A DNA stretch of 49,117 bases, from positions 1-49,117 of the forward strand of contig JAKDUG010000003.1 of assembly GCA_030457805.1 (NCBI GenBank), given 5' to 3'. Position numbers and translations under genes: made by a program. Under the pieces are notes generated by a model. That model worked only from the letters and a program-made list of their open reading frames with translations, searched no databases and was not told the DNA's origin. The DNA comes from Psychroflexus sp. GTDB taxonomy: Bacteria; Bacteroidota; Bacteroidia; Flavobacteriales; Flavobacteriaceae. Shown piece after piece: positions 1-8,433 of the stretch; position 1 is the first letter of the stretch; the number at the start of each line of letters is the position of its first letter.

Positions 1-28
1 CCTCTTGAAGAGGTCAAGAGGCACTTTT
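1..28. terminator. Hairpin at window edge, probable terminator
   Basis: Arms CCTCTTGA (1-8) and TCAAGAGG (14-21) pair perfectly around a 5-nt loop and are followed by a short T run on the plus strand. It lies just downstream of the trpS stop codon, so it may end trpS and/or a convergent gene outside the window. The left flank is missing, so the minus-strand T tract cannot be seen. Confidence 0.6.
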
Positions 29-50
29 AAAAACAGTTTATTCAATAAAT

Positions 51-1019
51 TTAGTAACCTATCTTTTTGCGGACGCGCTTGAGAACTTTAGCACCGACTT
101 TTTGTGCTTTTTCGGCACCTATTTTTAATAATCTATCAATCTCTTCTCTATCATTGATATAGCGCTCAAATAGAGCACGTTCTTTTTCATATGTTGTTGT
201 GATCAGCTCAAATAATTCTTGCTTGGCATGTCCGTAGCCAAAACCACCTGCCAGATATTTTTGTTTGAGCTCTTCAGTTTGTGTGTCAGTTCCAATTAAT
301 TTATAAATCTGAAAAACCTTACAAGTTTCAGGATCTTTTGGTTCTTCAAGTGGCGTGCTATCTGTCTCAATGCGCATCACTTGTTTTCTCAATTTTTTAT
401 CACTTTGAAAAATATCAATAAAATTCCCTTTTGATTTACTCATTTTTGCACCATCAGTGCCAGGAACATATTTTGTATTTTCTGAAATCCCAGCTTCTGG
501 CAATACAAATGTTTCACCGTAATGCGTATGAAAACGCTCGGCAACATCTCGCGTCATTTCAATATGTTGCAATTGATCTTTTCCTACAGGAATAATTTCG
601 GCATCGTATAAAAGAATATCTGCTGCCATCAGCATAGGATATGAAAATAAACCGGCGTTGACATCACCTAAACGGCCAGATTTGTCTTTAAAAGAATGTG
701 CCAAAGTCAAGCGTTGGTAAGGAAACATACAACTTAAATACCAATTTAATTCTGTCACTTGTGGCACATCGCTTTGTCTGTAAAAGGTTGATTTTTCAAC
801 ATCTAAACCAAAAGCGAGCCAAGTTGCAGCAGTTGCATAAGTATTGTTTCTTAATGTTTCTGCATCTTTAATTTGTGTCAGCGTGTGTAAATTTGCGATA
901 AAAAGGAAAGAATCCTCTTTTGAATTGTTTGCCATTTCAATCGCAGGAATAATCGCGCCTAATAAATTACCTAAGTGAGGCGTGCCGGTACTTTGCACAC
1001 CTGTGAGAATTCTTGACAT
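51..1019 (-). CDS. trpS: Tryptophanyl-tRNA synthetase
   Basis: This class I aminoacyl-tRNA synthetase charges tRNA-Trp with tryptophan using ATP in the cytoplasm. The HIGH-like signature is PHLGN at residues 14-18, the conserved GKDQ is at 147-150, and KMSKS is at 192-196. The length of 322 residues is normal for bacterial TrpRS (about 320-340). The ATG start fits because a TAnnTTTG promoter element lies 21 nt upstream. The gene is divergent from the acyltransferase at 1095 and appears to be transcribed alone. Nothing is missing or unusual. Confidence 0.97.
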   Translation of the reverse strand: MSRILTGVQSTGTPHLGNLLGAIIPAIEMANNSKEDSFLFIANLHTLTQIKDAETLRNNTYATAATWLAFGLDVEKSTFYRQSDVPQVTELNWYLSCMFPYQRLTLAHSFKDKSGRLGDVNAGLFSYPMLMAADILLYDAEIIPVGKDQLQHIEMTRDVAERFHTHYGETFVLPEAGISENTKYVPGTDGAKMSKSKGNFIDIFQSDKKLRKQVMRIETDSTPLEEPKDPETCKVFQIYKLIGTDTQTEELKQKYLAGGFGYGHAKQELFELITTTYEKERALFERYINDREEIDRLLKIGAEKAQKVGAKVLKRVRKKIGY

Positions 1020-1040
1020 TCGTTTGAGATTTTATTGTTG

Positions 1041-1048
1041 CAAAGGTA
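1041..1048 (-). promoter_or_regulatory. trpS promoter -7 element (TACCTTTG)
   Basis: Read on the minus strand this is TACCTTTG, matching the Bacteroidota -7 consensus TAnnTTTG. It lies 21 nt upstream of the trpS ATG. No well-spaced -33 TTG is visible. Confidence 0.6.
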
Positions 1049-1080
1049 AAATTTTTCGCATTCAAATTCATATTGTTTCT

Positions 1081-1088
1081 TAAATTTG
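1081..1088 (+). promoter_or_regulatory. Acyltransferase promoter -7 element (TAAATTTG)
   Basis: TAAATTTG matches TAnnTTTG and ends 6 nt before the ATG at 1095. If used, the transcript would start almost at the start codon (leaderless). It also argues against the TTG at 1086 as the start, because that codon lies inside the element. Confidence 0.5.
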
Positions 1089-1094
1089 GCATCT

Positions 1095-1832
1095 ATGAAA
1101 TGGATCAAGATTCCTTTTGTTATTCTGTGGCGTTTGTGGTTTTATCTTTTGATCATTCTCCCGATTATCGTGATGATACCGCCTTTGCTAGTGACAACGG
1201 CGAAAGAAAAGCACTATAAATACGTCTATTCTATTGCCCGCTTATGGGCGAAAATAGTTTTGTATGGAATGGGTTTTTTCCCAAAAGTGACTTATAAAAC
1301 TGAACTTCAGAAAGGCAAAAGCTATTTATTAACAGCAAATCACACCAGCATGATTGATATCATGATGATGCTGTATGTTTCTAAAACGCCATTTGTTTTT
1401 ATCGGAAAGAAGGAATTGGCACGTTTCCCGATTTTTGGTTTCTTTTATAAACGCAGCTGTATTTTGGTCGATCGCAAAAATGCACAAAGTCGTAAAAATG
1501 CTTTTTTAGAGGCCCAGCGGCGCTTAAGCCAGGGAACCAGTATTTGTATTTTTCCTGAAGGTGGCGTTCCTGATGATGTTTCCATCAAGTTAGATCGTTT
1601 TAAAAAAGGTGCTTTTCGCTTGGCTGTTGAACATCAAATACCGATTGTTCCTATAAGTTTTGTGGATAATAAAACGAGGTTTCGTTATGATTTTTTAAGT
1701 GGTGGACCTGGTGTATTACGCGCTGTCATGCATCCGCTTATTAAAACGGATGGCTTGACGCTAAATCTAGAAACAAAAAAAACCCTCGAAGCCAAAACAC
1801 GTGAGGCTATCGAGAGTTCGTTAATTTGGTAA
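1095..1832 (+). CDS. 1-acyl-sn-glycerol-3-phosphate acyltransferase (PlsC family)
   Basis: This membrane enzyme probably transfers an acyl chain to lysophosphatidic acid in phospholipid synthesis. The acyltransferase box NHTSMID (82-88) carries the HX4D catalytic pair H83 and D88, and FPEGG (153-157) is the phosphate-binding motif. A hydrophobic N-terminal segment spans about residues 8-33. I use the ATG at 1095 (245 residues) rather than an in-frame TTG three codons upstream, which overlaps the likely promoter. It converges with the YebC gene, with 13 nt between stop codons. The exact acceptor is inferred from the family. Confidence 0.88.
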   Translation: MKWIKIPFVILWRLWFYLLIILPIIVMIPPLLVTTAKEKHYKYVYSIARLWAKIVLYGMGFFPKVTYKTELQKGKSYLLTANHTSMIDIMMMLYVSKTPFVFIGKKELARFPIFGFFYKRSCILVDRKNAQSRKNAFLEAQRRLSQGTSICIFPEGGVPDDVSIKLDRFKKGAFRLAVEHQIPIVPISFVDNKTRFRYDFLSGGPGVLRAVMHPLIKTDGLTLNLETKKTLEAKTREAIESSLIW

Positions 1833-1845
1833 CTCAAAAATAAAG

Positions 1846-2604
1846 CTAATCTTCCTGGAGTTTCTCTACCAATTCATCTGTGATTTCTAAGGTGTGATAG
1901 ACGTTTTGAACGTCGTCATCATCTTCAAATTTATCGATGAGGTTAATGATTTGAATGGCATCATCAACGGGCAATTCGGATGTGTTTAAAGCGATGCGCT
2001 CTAATTCTGCTTTTTTGGGTGTGATGCCTAAAGCTTCGAGTTTCTGAGCCATTGTGCCAAAATCTGTAAATTCTGAATAAACAATAAGTAGTTCATCTTC
2101 GTTTTCAAATCCGCTAGCGCCACCATCAATGAGTTCCAGTTCTAATTCTTCAAGATCATGTTCTAAATTTTCTTTCTCAATTGTAAAAACACCTTTGCGT
2201 TCAAACAGAAATTCTAAGGAGCCATTTGTTCCTAAATTTCCGCCATTTTTTGAAAATATCGAACGCACAGAAGCAACAGTTCGGTTTGTATTATCTGTTG
2301 TACATTCCACAAAGATAGCAATGCCGTGTGGTCCGTATCCTTCAAAAGAGACGAGCTCGTAATTGTCAGCATCGGCACCGGCGGCTTTTTTAATTGCACG
2401 CTGAATGGTGTCTTTTGGCATATTGACACCCTTTGCATTTGCAATGGCGTTGCGAAGCGTCGGGTTTGATTCTAAATCTGGTCCGCCAAAATCTTTGACT
2501 GCCACTGAGATTTCCTTAATCGCACGTGTAAATTCTTTAGCCCTTTTCTTGTCTTGAGCGCCTTTTCTATGTTTAATATTTGCCCACTTACTATGTCCTG
2601 CCAT
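1846..2604 (-). CDS. yebC: YebC/TACO1 family translation/transcription regulator
   Basis: The protein begins MAGHSKWANIKHRKGAQDKK, the hallmark N-terminus of the YebC/TACO1 family, and has the usual acidic C-terminal half. Family members are reported either as DNA-binding regulators or as factors that relieve ribosome stalling, for example at proline stretches; the sequence does not say which applies here. The length of 252 residues is typical. It follows the FNR-type reductase gene on the same strand after 50 nt, so co-transcription is possible. Confidence 0.93.
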   Translation of the reverse strand: MAGHSKWANIKHRKGAQDKKRAKEFTRAIKEISVAVKDFGGPDLESNPTLRNAIANAKGVNMPKDTIQRAIKKAAGADADNYELVSFEGYGPHGIAIFVECTTDNTNRTVASVRSIFSKNGGNLGTNGSLEFLFERKGVFTIEKENLEHDLEELELELIDGGASGFENEDELLIVYSEFTDFGTMAQKLEALGITPKKAELERIALNTSELPVDDAIQIINLIDKFEDDDDVQNVYHTLEITDELVEKLQED

Positions 2605-2654
2605 AATAGCTTTTGTTTGTTATTAAACTTCTTTTTAAATTAAATCATTAAAAT

Positions 2655-3698
2655 CTATACATCGTCGTAATCAATTGTAATCTTTCCAGTTTTTGGGAGA
2701 GATTGACAAGTGAGTACTAATTTTTCATCTAAATCTTCATCCGTCAGAATTTGATTTTTAACCATTTCAACTTCACCTTCTGTGATTTTTGCAACACAAC
2801 TACTGCAGATTCCACCGCGGCATGAGTAAGGTGCATCAATATCTTGATCTAGAACGGCATTGAGGACACGCTCATCTTTTTGCATTGTAAATTCAAACTC
2901 TTCCTCATCCAAAATCACTTTAATTTGTGTGACGCCTTCATGCGCTTCCTCTGGTTCTGCATCTTCTGATGAATAGAAAAGCTCAAAATGAATCTTGTTT
3001 TCATCGACTTTATTGTCTAACAAAATACTTTTCGTTTGGTTAATCATTTCTTCAGGTCCACAGAGTAAATAATCACTAAAATCAATTGATTTGTATTTAT
3101 TCTTAATCACATAATTGATTGTTGGCTTTTCAATGCGGCCGAAAGCTGCATCTTCTTCTTTTGTTTGACTGTAAACAAATTCAACAAAAAAGCGATCAGA
3201 ATATTCTTTTTGGAGATCCAAAATGTCATTTAAATAAATAGTGCTACCTGGTGATTTGTTGCCATAAACCAACACAAATTTTGTGTCATCACTATCTTTT
3301 AGAGCATGCTTGATCATAGACATAATCGGCGTAATTCCGCTGCCAGCTGCAAAAGCAATAAAATTTTTGGAAGTCAATTGTTCCGGTAACCTGAATTTTC
3401 CTTCTGGTGGATGCACCTCTAATGTGTCGTCTTCTTTTAAATCTGAATTGACATAATTAGAGAAAACACCATTTTTGATGGCTTTGATAACAACAGATTT
3501 GTCATCGTCATTATGGGAACTAATCGAATAAGAACGCCGTTCTTTTTTGCCATTGAGCTCTTTTTCAAAACTCAAATACTGCCCGGCATGGTGCTCAAAA
3601 TCTTTTTTGAGATCATCAGGAATTGCAAGTGTGACTTCAACAGCTTCTGGTGTTTGACGCTGAATTCCTTTTACTTTTATTGGGTGAAAATGTGACAT
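2655..3698 (-). CDS. FNR-type oxidoreductase with C-terminal 2Fe-2S ferredoxin domain (PaaE-like)
   Basis: This is a three-domain electron-transfer protein. The FAD domain has RSYS at 55-58, the NAD(P)H domain has GSGITP at 119-124 and CGPEEM at 213-218, and a plant-type ferredoxin domain carries cysteines 293, 298, 301 and 331 (CX4CX2C...C). The architecture matches PaaE and related oxygenase or desaturase reductases. No oxygenase or paa gene lies nearby, so the partner is unknown; a lipid desaturase or hydroxylase is one possibility. A good promoter (TTG-N18-TATTTTTG) precedes it. All cofactor residues appear intact. Confidence 0.88.
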   Translation of the reverse strand: MSHFHPIKVKGIQRQTPEAVEVTLAIPDDLKKDFEHHAGQYLSFEKELNGKKERRSYSISSHNDDDKSVVIKAIKNGVFSNYVNSDLKEDDTLEVHPPEGKFRLPEQLTSKNFIAFAAGSGITPIMSMIKHALKDSDDTKFVLVYGNKSPGSTIYLNDILDLQKEYSDRFFVEFVYSQTKEEDAAFGRIEKPTINYVIKNKYKSIDFSDYLLCGPEEMINQTKSILLDNKVDENKIHFELFYSSEDAEPEEAHEGVTQIKVILDEEEFEFTMQKDERVLNAVLDQDIDAPYSCRGGICSSCVAKITEGEVEMVKNQILTDEDLDEKLVLTCQSLPKTGKITIDYDDV

Positions 3699-3715
3699 TT
3701 ATTGACAATTTTCAA

Positions 3716-3744
3716 CAAAAATACAATCTTAGGCTCAATATCAA
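3716..3744 (-). promoter_or_regulatory. Promoter of the FNR-type reductase
   Basis: On the minus strand TTG (3742-3744) is followed by 18 nt and then TATTTTTG (3716-3723), a close match to the Bacteroidota -33/-7 promoter. It sits 17 nt upstream of the start codon at 3698. Confidence 0.65.
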
Positions 3745-3761
3745 CTTAATTTAATAAATGA

Positions 3762-4403
3762 TTAATGATAGGTGAAGACTTTCTCTTGATCAATCCCGAA
3801 AACAGCCTGATAATCTATAGGTTGAATCAGATCGTAATTTTGTGTCTGTGCAAATGACGGCAAGCTGAATCCTTGATCTGTTTGACAAAAACAAGGGAAA
3901 ATATGCTGCTCCACTTTAATAGCATTTTTGGCTGCATAAAAATGAGGCATCTTTGGTTTTGATTCTTCTGGAGATATCAAAAAATCCCCAACTTTAAGTT
4001 CTTGGTGACAATTAATTCCGATGTGTTTAAAATCGGCGAGAAATGCATTTTTTTTAGATGAAATATGAAAGAATTGTGTGGTCTCAAATTTCTTTTTAAA
4101 TTCATGAAGGTTCTCTAGCGCGGTATTGATATGAAAACGCAAACCACCGATGAATACCAGTTTATCAGGTTGGTATTCTTGAAGGCAAGTCTCTAGCTGA
4201 ACAATTTTTTTAAGCTTCTCAAAATTTGCCAAGCGTTTATTTGTGGAAATACTGGTTTTAAAAAACTCAAAATTTGCGATAATTAAAGTCTTTTCCTTTT
4301 CGACATATATTGCCCCATTTGAATCTAGATTGATCTGATTCTCTTTAAAGTGATGATTCAAAAGCTTTGTTTTTATAGCGTTTTCTCTTGTAAATATCGT
4401 CAT
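3762..4403 (-). CDS. PdeM-like metallophosphoesterase homologue lacking metal ligands
   Basis: The 213-residue protein lines up along its length with PdeM-type (ligase-associated) phosphoesterases. TLIIANFEFFK (39-49) corresponds to the family's TLxVADLHLGK, KLVFIGGLRFH (81-91) to the LGDLFHS motif, and FPCF (169-172) plus LPSFAQ (181-186) to the family's C-terminal PCF and LPAFG signatures. Every metal-binding motif is changed: ADLH is ANFE, GDLFH is GGLRFH, the GNHD position reads SKKN (116-119), and the GHxHP position reads AAKNAI (157-162). I choose the ATG at 4403 because the family starts about 35-40 residues before the first motif; the frame stays open to 4538, but that extension looks non-coding. 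It is divergent from pncB. It is probably a non-enzymatic paralogue or a slowly decaying gene. Confidence 0.65.
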   Translation of the reverse strand: MTIFTRENAIKTKLLNHHFKENQINLDSNGAIYVEKEKTLIIANFEFFKTSISTNKRLANFEKLKKIVQLETCLQEYQPDKLVFIGGLRFHINTALENLHEFKKKFETTQFFHISSKKNAFLADFKHIGINCHQELKVGDFLISPEESKPKMPHFYAAKNAIKVEQHIFPCFCQTDQGFSLPSFAQTQNYDLIQPIDYQAVFGIDQEKVFTYH

Positions 4404-4571
4404 ATTGTATTTGAAGACAATTGCTTTAGAAAGAAAATAACAAAATTGCTGAGCACAGAAGGGACCCCAATCAAAAATAGAGATCTTCAATTTATATATC
4501 GCTTTCATGACAAAAGTCAAAGAGAACCTAAATTTCATTTAAACAGCTTTCATATTACTACAAATCCGTTA

Positions 4572-4579
4572 GTTTTACA
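4572..4579 (+). promoter_or_regulatory. Possible pncB promoter -7 element (TAGTTTTA)
   Basis: TAGTTTTA differs from TAnnTTTG at the last base and lies about 18 nt before the pncB ATG. It is the best candidate in the 193-nt gap between the PdeM-like gene and pncB; the rest of that gap shows no gene. Confidence 0.3.
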
Positions 4580-4596
4580 TCTCTAATAGATATCTA

Positions 4597-6000
4597 ATGC
4601 ATAAAATCACAGCATCTTATACCGATTTGTACCAATTGACGATGGCGCAAGTTTATTTTTTAAAACAAGAACACGAAGAAGTATCTGTTTTTGATTATTT
4701 TTTCAGGAAACTCCCTTTTCACAGTGGATACGCTATATTTTCAGGCTTGGAAGTTTTGATTGATATCTTGGAAGATTTTCGATTTCAACCAGAAGAACTC
4801 GACTTTTTAGAAAAAGAAGGTTTTCATAAAGACTTTATCAAATACTTGGCTGATTTTCAGTTTAATGGAGAAATAAGAAGTGTCCAAGAAGGTGATTTGG
4901 TCTTTCCTACACGGCCAGTGTTGCAAGTCAAAGCCTCCATTATTGAGGCGCAGATTATCGAGACTGTATTGCTTAATATCTTAAACTTTCAAACCTTAAT
5001 TGCCACAAAAGCAAGTCGCATCAGATGTGCAGCACCCAAGGCTAAATTAATTGATTTTGGTATGCGACGCGCACATGCCACAGGTGCTTATTATGCCAGT
5101 CGTGCTGCTTTCATCGGCGGTTTTGATGCCACCAGTAATGTCAAGTCTGCCATAGATTTTGATATGCCAGTCTCTGGGACAATGGCACATGCTTTTATAC
5201 AATCTTACGATAGTGAATTGACTGCTTTCCGCGATTTTGCCGCTGTGCATCCGACGAATTGTGTTTTGCTGATCGATACTTATGATACTTTAAAAAGTGG
5301 CTTACCTAATGCGATTACAGTTGCCAAGGAGCTGAAAGCTAAAGGCTATAAACTCAATGGCATTCGTTTGGACAGTGGTGACTTGGCCTACCTTTCTAAA
5401 AAATGCCGTGTTTTACTTGATGAGGAAGGCTTGACAGACGTTAAGATTGCAGCTTCAAATCAGTTGGATGAGCACGTTATCAAGAGTTTGAATGATCAAA
5501 AAGCACCGATTGATGTTTATGGCGTAGGCACAAATTTGGTAATTGGGCATCCTGACGCAGCTCTTGGAGGCGTTTATAAATTGGCTTATGCTTATGGCAA
5601 ACCGCGCATTAAGTTGTCTGAAAATGTTTTGAAGTCAACGCTTCCCAGTGAAAAACAAGTGTACCGCATCCGAAATCAGGAAAATGAACTTCTCGGCGCT
5701 GATGTTGTCACGCAGAATGCTGAAACTGAAGTTTCCAAAATGCACCATCCATTTGATCCGACAAAATCGACAACTTATCACAGTCACAAGCTTGAACCGC
5801 TTTTAAAACCAGTGATGGAAAATGGTAAACGCCTCAATCCAAAACCAAGCTTAGTGCAAATCAAAGCCTATGCAGCTGAACGTTTAAATGCCCTTCCAGA
5901 GGAGTATAAACGCTTTGCGAATCCGCATATTTATAAGGTTGGGATTTCATCTCAACTCTTAGAAACACGAGAAAAATTAAGAGCAACTTTAAAAAAATAA
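4597..6000 (+). CDS. pncB: Nicotinate phosphoribosyltransferase
   Basis: This enzyme makes nicotinate mononucleotide from nicotinate and PRPP in NAD salvage, helped by ATP. Recognisable motifs are the N-terminal TDLYQLTMAQ (9-18), FGMRRAH (154-160), GTMAHAF (194-200) with H198 as the expected phosphorylated histidine, and LLIDTYDT (about 224-231). The length of 467 residues is close to the family norm of 400-490. The next gene, pncA, starts 2 nt after the stop codon, so the two salvage steps are translationally coupled. Confidence 0.94.
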   Translation: MHKITASYTDLYQLTMAQVYFLKQEHEEVSVFDYFFRKLPFHSGYAIFSGLEVLIDILEDFRFQPEELDFLEKEGFHKDFIKYLADFQFNGEIRSVQEGDLVFPTRPVLQVKASIIEAQIIETVLLNILNFQTLIATKASRIRCAAPKAKLIDFGMRRAHATGAYYASRAAFIGGFDATSNVKSAIDFDMPVSGTMAHAFIQSYDSELTAFRDFAAVHPTNCVLLIDTYDTLKSGLPNAITVAKELKAKGYKLNGIRLDSGDLAYLSKKCRVLLDEEGLTDVKIAASNQLDEHVIKSLNDQKAPIDVYGVGTNLVIGHPDAALGGVYKLAYAYGKPRIKLSENVLKSTLPSEKQVYRIRNQENELLGADVVTQNAETEVSKMHHPFDPTKSTTYHSHKLEPLLKPVMENGKRLNPKPSLVQIKAYAAERLNALPEEYKRFANPHIYKVGISSQLLETREKLRATLKK

Positions 6001-6002
6001 GT

Positions 6003-6593
6003 ATGAAAACACTTTTATTGGTCGATGTGCAAAATGATTTTATGCCTGGAGGAACACTTGAAGTGAAAGAAGGAGACCAGATTGTCGATGCTATTAATGC
6101 GGTGATTAAGGATTATGATTTAGTCATCGCAACTGTAGATTGGCATCCGCAAAACCACATGAGCTTTGCTACCAATCATCTGGATAAAAAACCTTTTGAA
6201 ACAATCGATTTAAAGGGGCATAAACAAACACTTTGGCCAGCACATTGTGTTCAGGAAACTAATGGCGCTGCTTTTCATTCGGATTTGCGTCAAAGTTTTA
6301 TTGAAACAATATTTAGAAAAGGGACAAATCCAGAACTGGATAGCTACAGCGGATTTTATGATAATATGCATCAAAAATCAACAGGCTTGGCAGGTTATCT
6401 CAAGGAAAAAGGTGTGCGTGAATTTGATATTTGTGGTTTGGCTGGGGATATTTGTGTTTATTTTACAATGAAAGATGCTTTGGATGAAGGTTTTCGAGTC
6501 AATTTGATTCAAAAAGCAACCAAAGCTTTAGATCAAAGCCTTTTTAAGGAACAAAAAGCAGAATTAATGGCCAAAGGAGTTCATTATTTGTAA
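6003..6593 (+). CDS. pncA: Nicotinamidase
   Basis: Nicotinamidase deamidates nicotinamide to nicotinate, the substrate of the adjacent pncB product. The catalytic triad is visible as D8 (VDVQNDF), K106 (FRKG) and C151 (GLAGDICV). The metal-site residues D46 and H48 (VDWHP), with H81 (PAHC), are also in place. At 196 residues it is slightly shorter than the E. coli enzyme. It is the second gene of a two-gene NAD salvage operon, 2 nt after pncB. Confidence 0.95.
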   Translation: MKTLLLVDVQNDFMPGGTLEVKEGDQIVDAINAVIKDYDLVIATVDWHPQNHMSFATNHLDKKPFETIDLKGHKQTLWPAHCVQETNGAAFHSDLRQSFIETIFRKGTNPELDSYSGFYDNMHQKSTGLAGYLKEKGVREFDICGLAGDICVYFTMKDALDEGFRVNLIQKATKALDQSLFKEQKAELMAKGVHYL

Positions 6594-6635
6594 ATCTGTG
6601 TTAGACGCAATGAAATCTAAATGCGAAATAGATAG

Positions 6636-6657
6636 AAGTCGATTAGACTTTTATTTT
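6636..6657 (+). terminator. Weak hairpin after pncA
   Basis: AAGTC (6636-6640) and GACTT (6646-6650) form a 5-bp stem with a GATTA loop, followed by a T-rich stretch. It could weakly terminate pncB-pncA. The 80-nt gap to the next gene shows no riboswitch that I recognise. Confidence 0.3.
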
Positions 6658-6673
6658 AGCTAAAAAGAGACTT

Positions 6674-7819
6674 ATGAAATTTAATACAAAAGCAATACAC
6701 GGCGGGCAAGATAACATCGATCCTGCCTACGATGCCGTAATGCCACCAATTTATCAAACATCAACTTACAGGCAGAGTTCTCCCGGAGAACATAAAGGCT
6801 ACGCATACTCAAGAAGCGGAAACCCAACCCGAACTGCTTTAGAAAAAGCAATTGCATCTCTTGAAAATGGGAAACAGGGTTTGGCTTTTGCGTCAGGTTT
6901 AGCAGCTATTGATGCTGTCATGAAATTGCTGAAACCTGGCGATGAGGTGATTTCTACAAATGATTTATACGGCGGGACTTACCGATTGTTTAATCGTATT
7001 TTCAAAAGCTTTGGTATCAAATTTCACTTTATTGGTTTTTCAGATGTAAGTAAAATCGAAAGTTATGTCAATGAAAACACCAAAATGATTTGGACGGAAA
7101 CACCAACAAATCCGCTGATGCATATTATAGATATTGCAGCTGTTGCTGATCTTTCTAAAAAATACAACTTGAAGCTCATTGTCGATAATACATTTGCGAC
7201 GGCTTATCTGCAACAACCTCTTGATTTAGGAGCAGATATTGTGATGCACAGTGCAACAAAATACCTCGGCGGGCACAGTGATGTTGTGATGGGAACATTG
7301 GTCGTGAAGGATGATGAACTTGCTGATAAACTCTATTTTATTCAGAATGCAAGTGGCGGTATTGCAGGGCCAATGGATAGCTTTTTAGTGCTCAGAGGTC
7401 TTAAAACACTACACCTTAGAATGCAGCGTCATTGTGAAAATGGCCGTGTCCTTGCTGAGTATTTAGCGCAACATCCTCAAGTGGAAAACGTTTATTGGCC
7501 AGGCTTTGCATCGCATCCTAACCACGATATTGCGAAGAAACAAATGAAGGATTTTGGAGGAATGGTTTCTTTTACAACGCAAGGAAATAAACAGGGAGAT
7601 GCCGTTAAGTTTCTTGAGAATCTAAAGGTATTTACCTTGGCCGAATCTTTAGGCGGTGTAGAGTCGTTGGCAGGACATCCAGCAAGCATGACGCACGCTT
7701 CTATTCCAAAAGAAGAACGCGAAAAGATAGGCGTTGTTGATTCCTTAATCCGTTTAAGTGTCGGCATTGAAGATGAAGAAGACTTACGCATGGATTTGAA
7801 GCAAGCACTTGAGGCATAA
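6674..7819 (+). CDS. Cystathionine gamma-synthase / gamma-lyase family PLP enzyme
   Basis: This Cys/Met-metabolism PLP enzyme acts in trans-sulfuration. The PLP lysine is K196 in SATKYLGGHSD (193-203), the phosphate-binding region is FASGLAA (72-78), and SLGGVESL is present near residue 330. The length of 381 residues is typical. Sequence alone does not settle whether it makes cystathionine from an activated homoserine (MetB) or cleaves it (lyase), and no methionine gene lies next to it. It converges with the CBS-domain gene, with 5 nt between stop codons. Confidence 0.9.
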   Translation: MKFNTKAIHGGQDNIDPAYDAVMPPIYQTSTYRQSSPGEHKGYAYSRSGNPTRTALEKAIASLENGKQGLAFASGLAAIDAVMKLLKPGDEVISTNDLYGGTYRLFNRIFKSFGIKFHFIGFSDVSKIESYVNENTKMIWTETPTNPLMHIIDIAAVADLSKKYNLKLIVDNTFATAYLQQPLDLGADIVMHSATKYLGGHSDVVMGTLVVKDDELADKLYFIQNASGGIAGPMDSFLVLRGLKTLHLRMQRHCENGRVLAEYLAQHPQVENVYWPGFASHPNHDIAKKQMKDFGGMVSFTTQGNKQGDAVKFLENLKVFTLAESLGGVESLAGHPASMTHASIPKEEREKIGVVDSLIRLSVGIEDEEDLRMDLKQALEA

Positions 7820-7824
7820 TTATT

Positions 7825-8244
7825 TTAATATTGTTGAAGTAAATACTTGATTATATCAGTCGTTGTCACTATTCCAATAATTTTATCATACTTAATAACT
7901 GGAAGCGCATGAAATTCTTTTTTAGCAAATATTTCAGCAGCTTCTTTAATTGTAGTGTGTTCAGTGATGACTTCAACATTTTTTGTCATGACTTGTTCAA
8001 GGGTGAACATGTCGTAAACAGTTGTTTCAACTTCTTGGCCTTCATCATCAGTTGCATCAGCAAAAGAGATGCGCATCAGGTCGGTGTAACTGAGCATCCC
8101 AATAATTCTGCCTTTATCGACAACAGGTATATGTCTGATTTTATTTTTCTTAAATAAAGATTCAGCTTTTGATAGGCTGTCATTGACATTTAATTTGATT
8201 AAATTATCTGTCATAATTTGTGCTATTTTTTCAGTTGCTTTCAT
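7825..8244 (-). CDS. CBS-pair domain protein
   Basis: The 139-residue protein consists almost entirely of two CBS repeats. The first covers roughly residues 8-60, with RHIPVVDKGRIIGMLSYTDL typical of the fold; the second covers about 85-139 (FHALPVIKYDKIIGIVTTTD). CBS pairs bind adenosine nucleotides and regulate partner proteins; stand-alone versions often act as energy sensors. No enzyme domain is fused and the partner is unknown. The 189-nt gap between it and the divergent acyltransferase gene at 8434 shows no further gene. Confidence 0.88.
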   Translation of the reverse strand: MKATEKIAQIMTDNLIKLNVNDSLSKAESLFKKNKIRHIPVVDKGRIIGMLSYTDLMRISFADATDDEGQEVETTVYDMFTLEQVMTKNVEVITEHTTIKEAAEIFAKKEFHALPVIKYDKIIGIVTTTDIIKYLLQQY

Positions 8245-8433
8245 GATTGTTGTTTTTAAATTACTCTAGTAAATTTCTGATAATTAATGAGTAAGATCAA
8301 TGATAAAAATCATTTAAGGGAAGATTTGACAGAAGTTAAAGAACAATAATAATTCGCATACATTGTTTTCGTTAACAAATAGAAATAAAGAAAAAAATAA
8401 AGTTTTATCTTTACCAATCGCAATTCATAATAT

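Noticed and set aside
1086-1094. TTG start for the PlsC-like gene
   Set aside because: The codon lies inside the TAAATTTG promoter element; the ATG at 1095 follows directly.
4404-4538. N-terminal extension of the PdeM-like gene to an ATG at 4538
   Set aside because: It would add 45 residues with no counterpart in the family and runs toward the pncB promoter region; the family start fits the ATG at 4403.
6594-6673. SAM-type riboswitch before the cystathionine gamma-synthase-like gene
   Set aside because: Only a weak 5-bp hairpin is present; none of the conserved SAM riboswitch core sequences were seen in the 80-nt gap.
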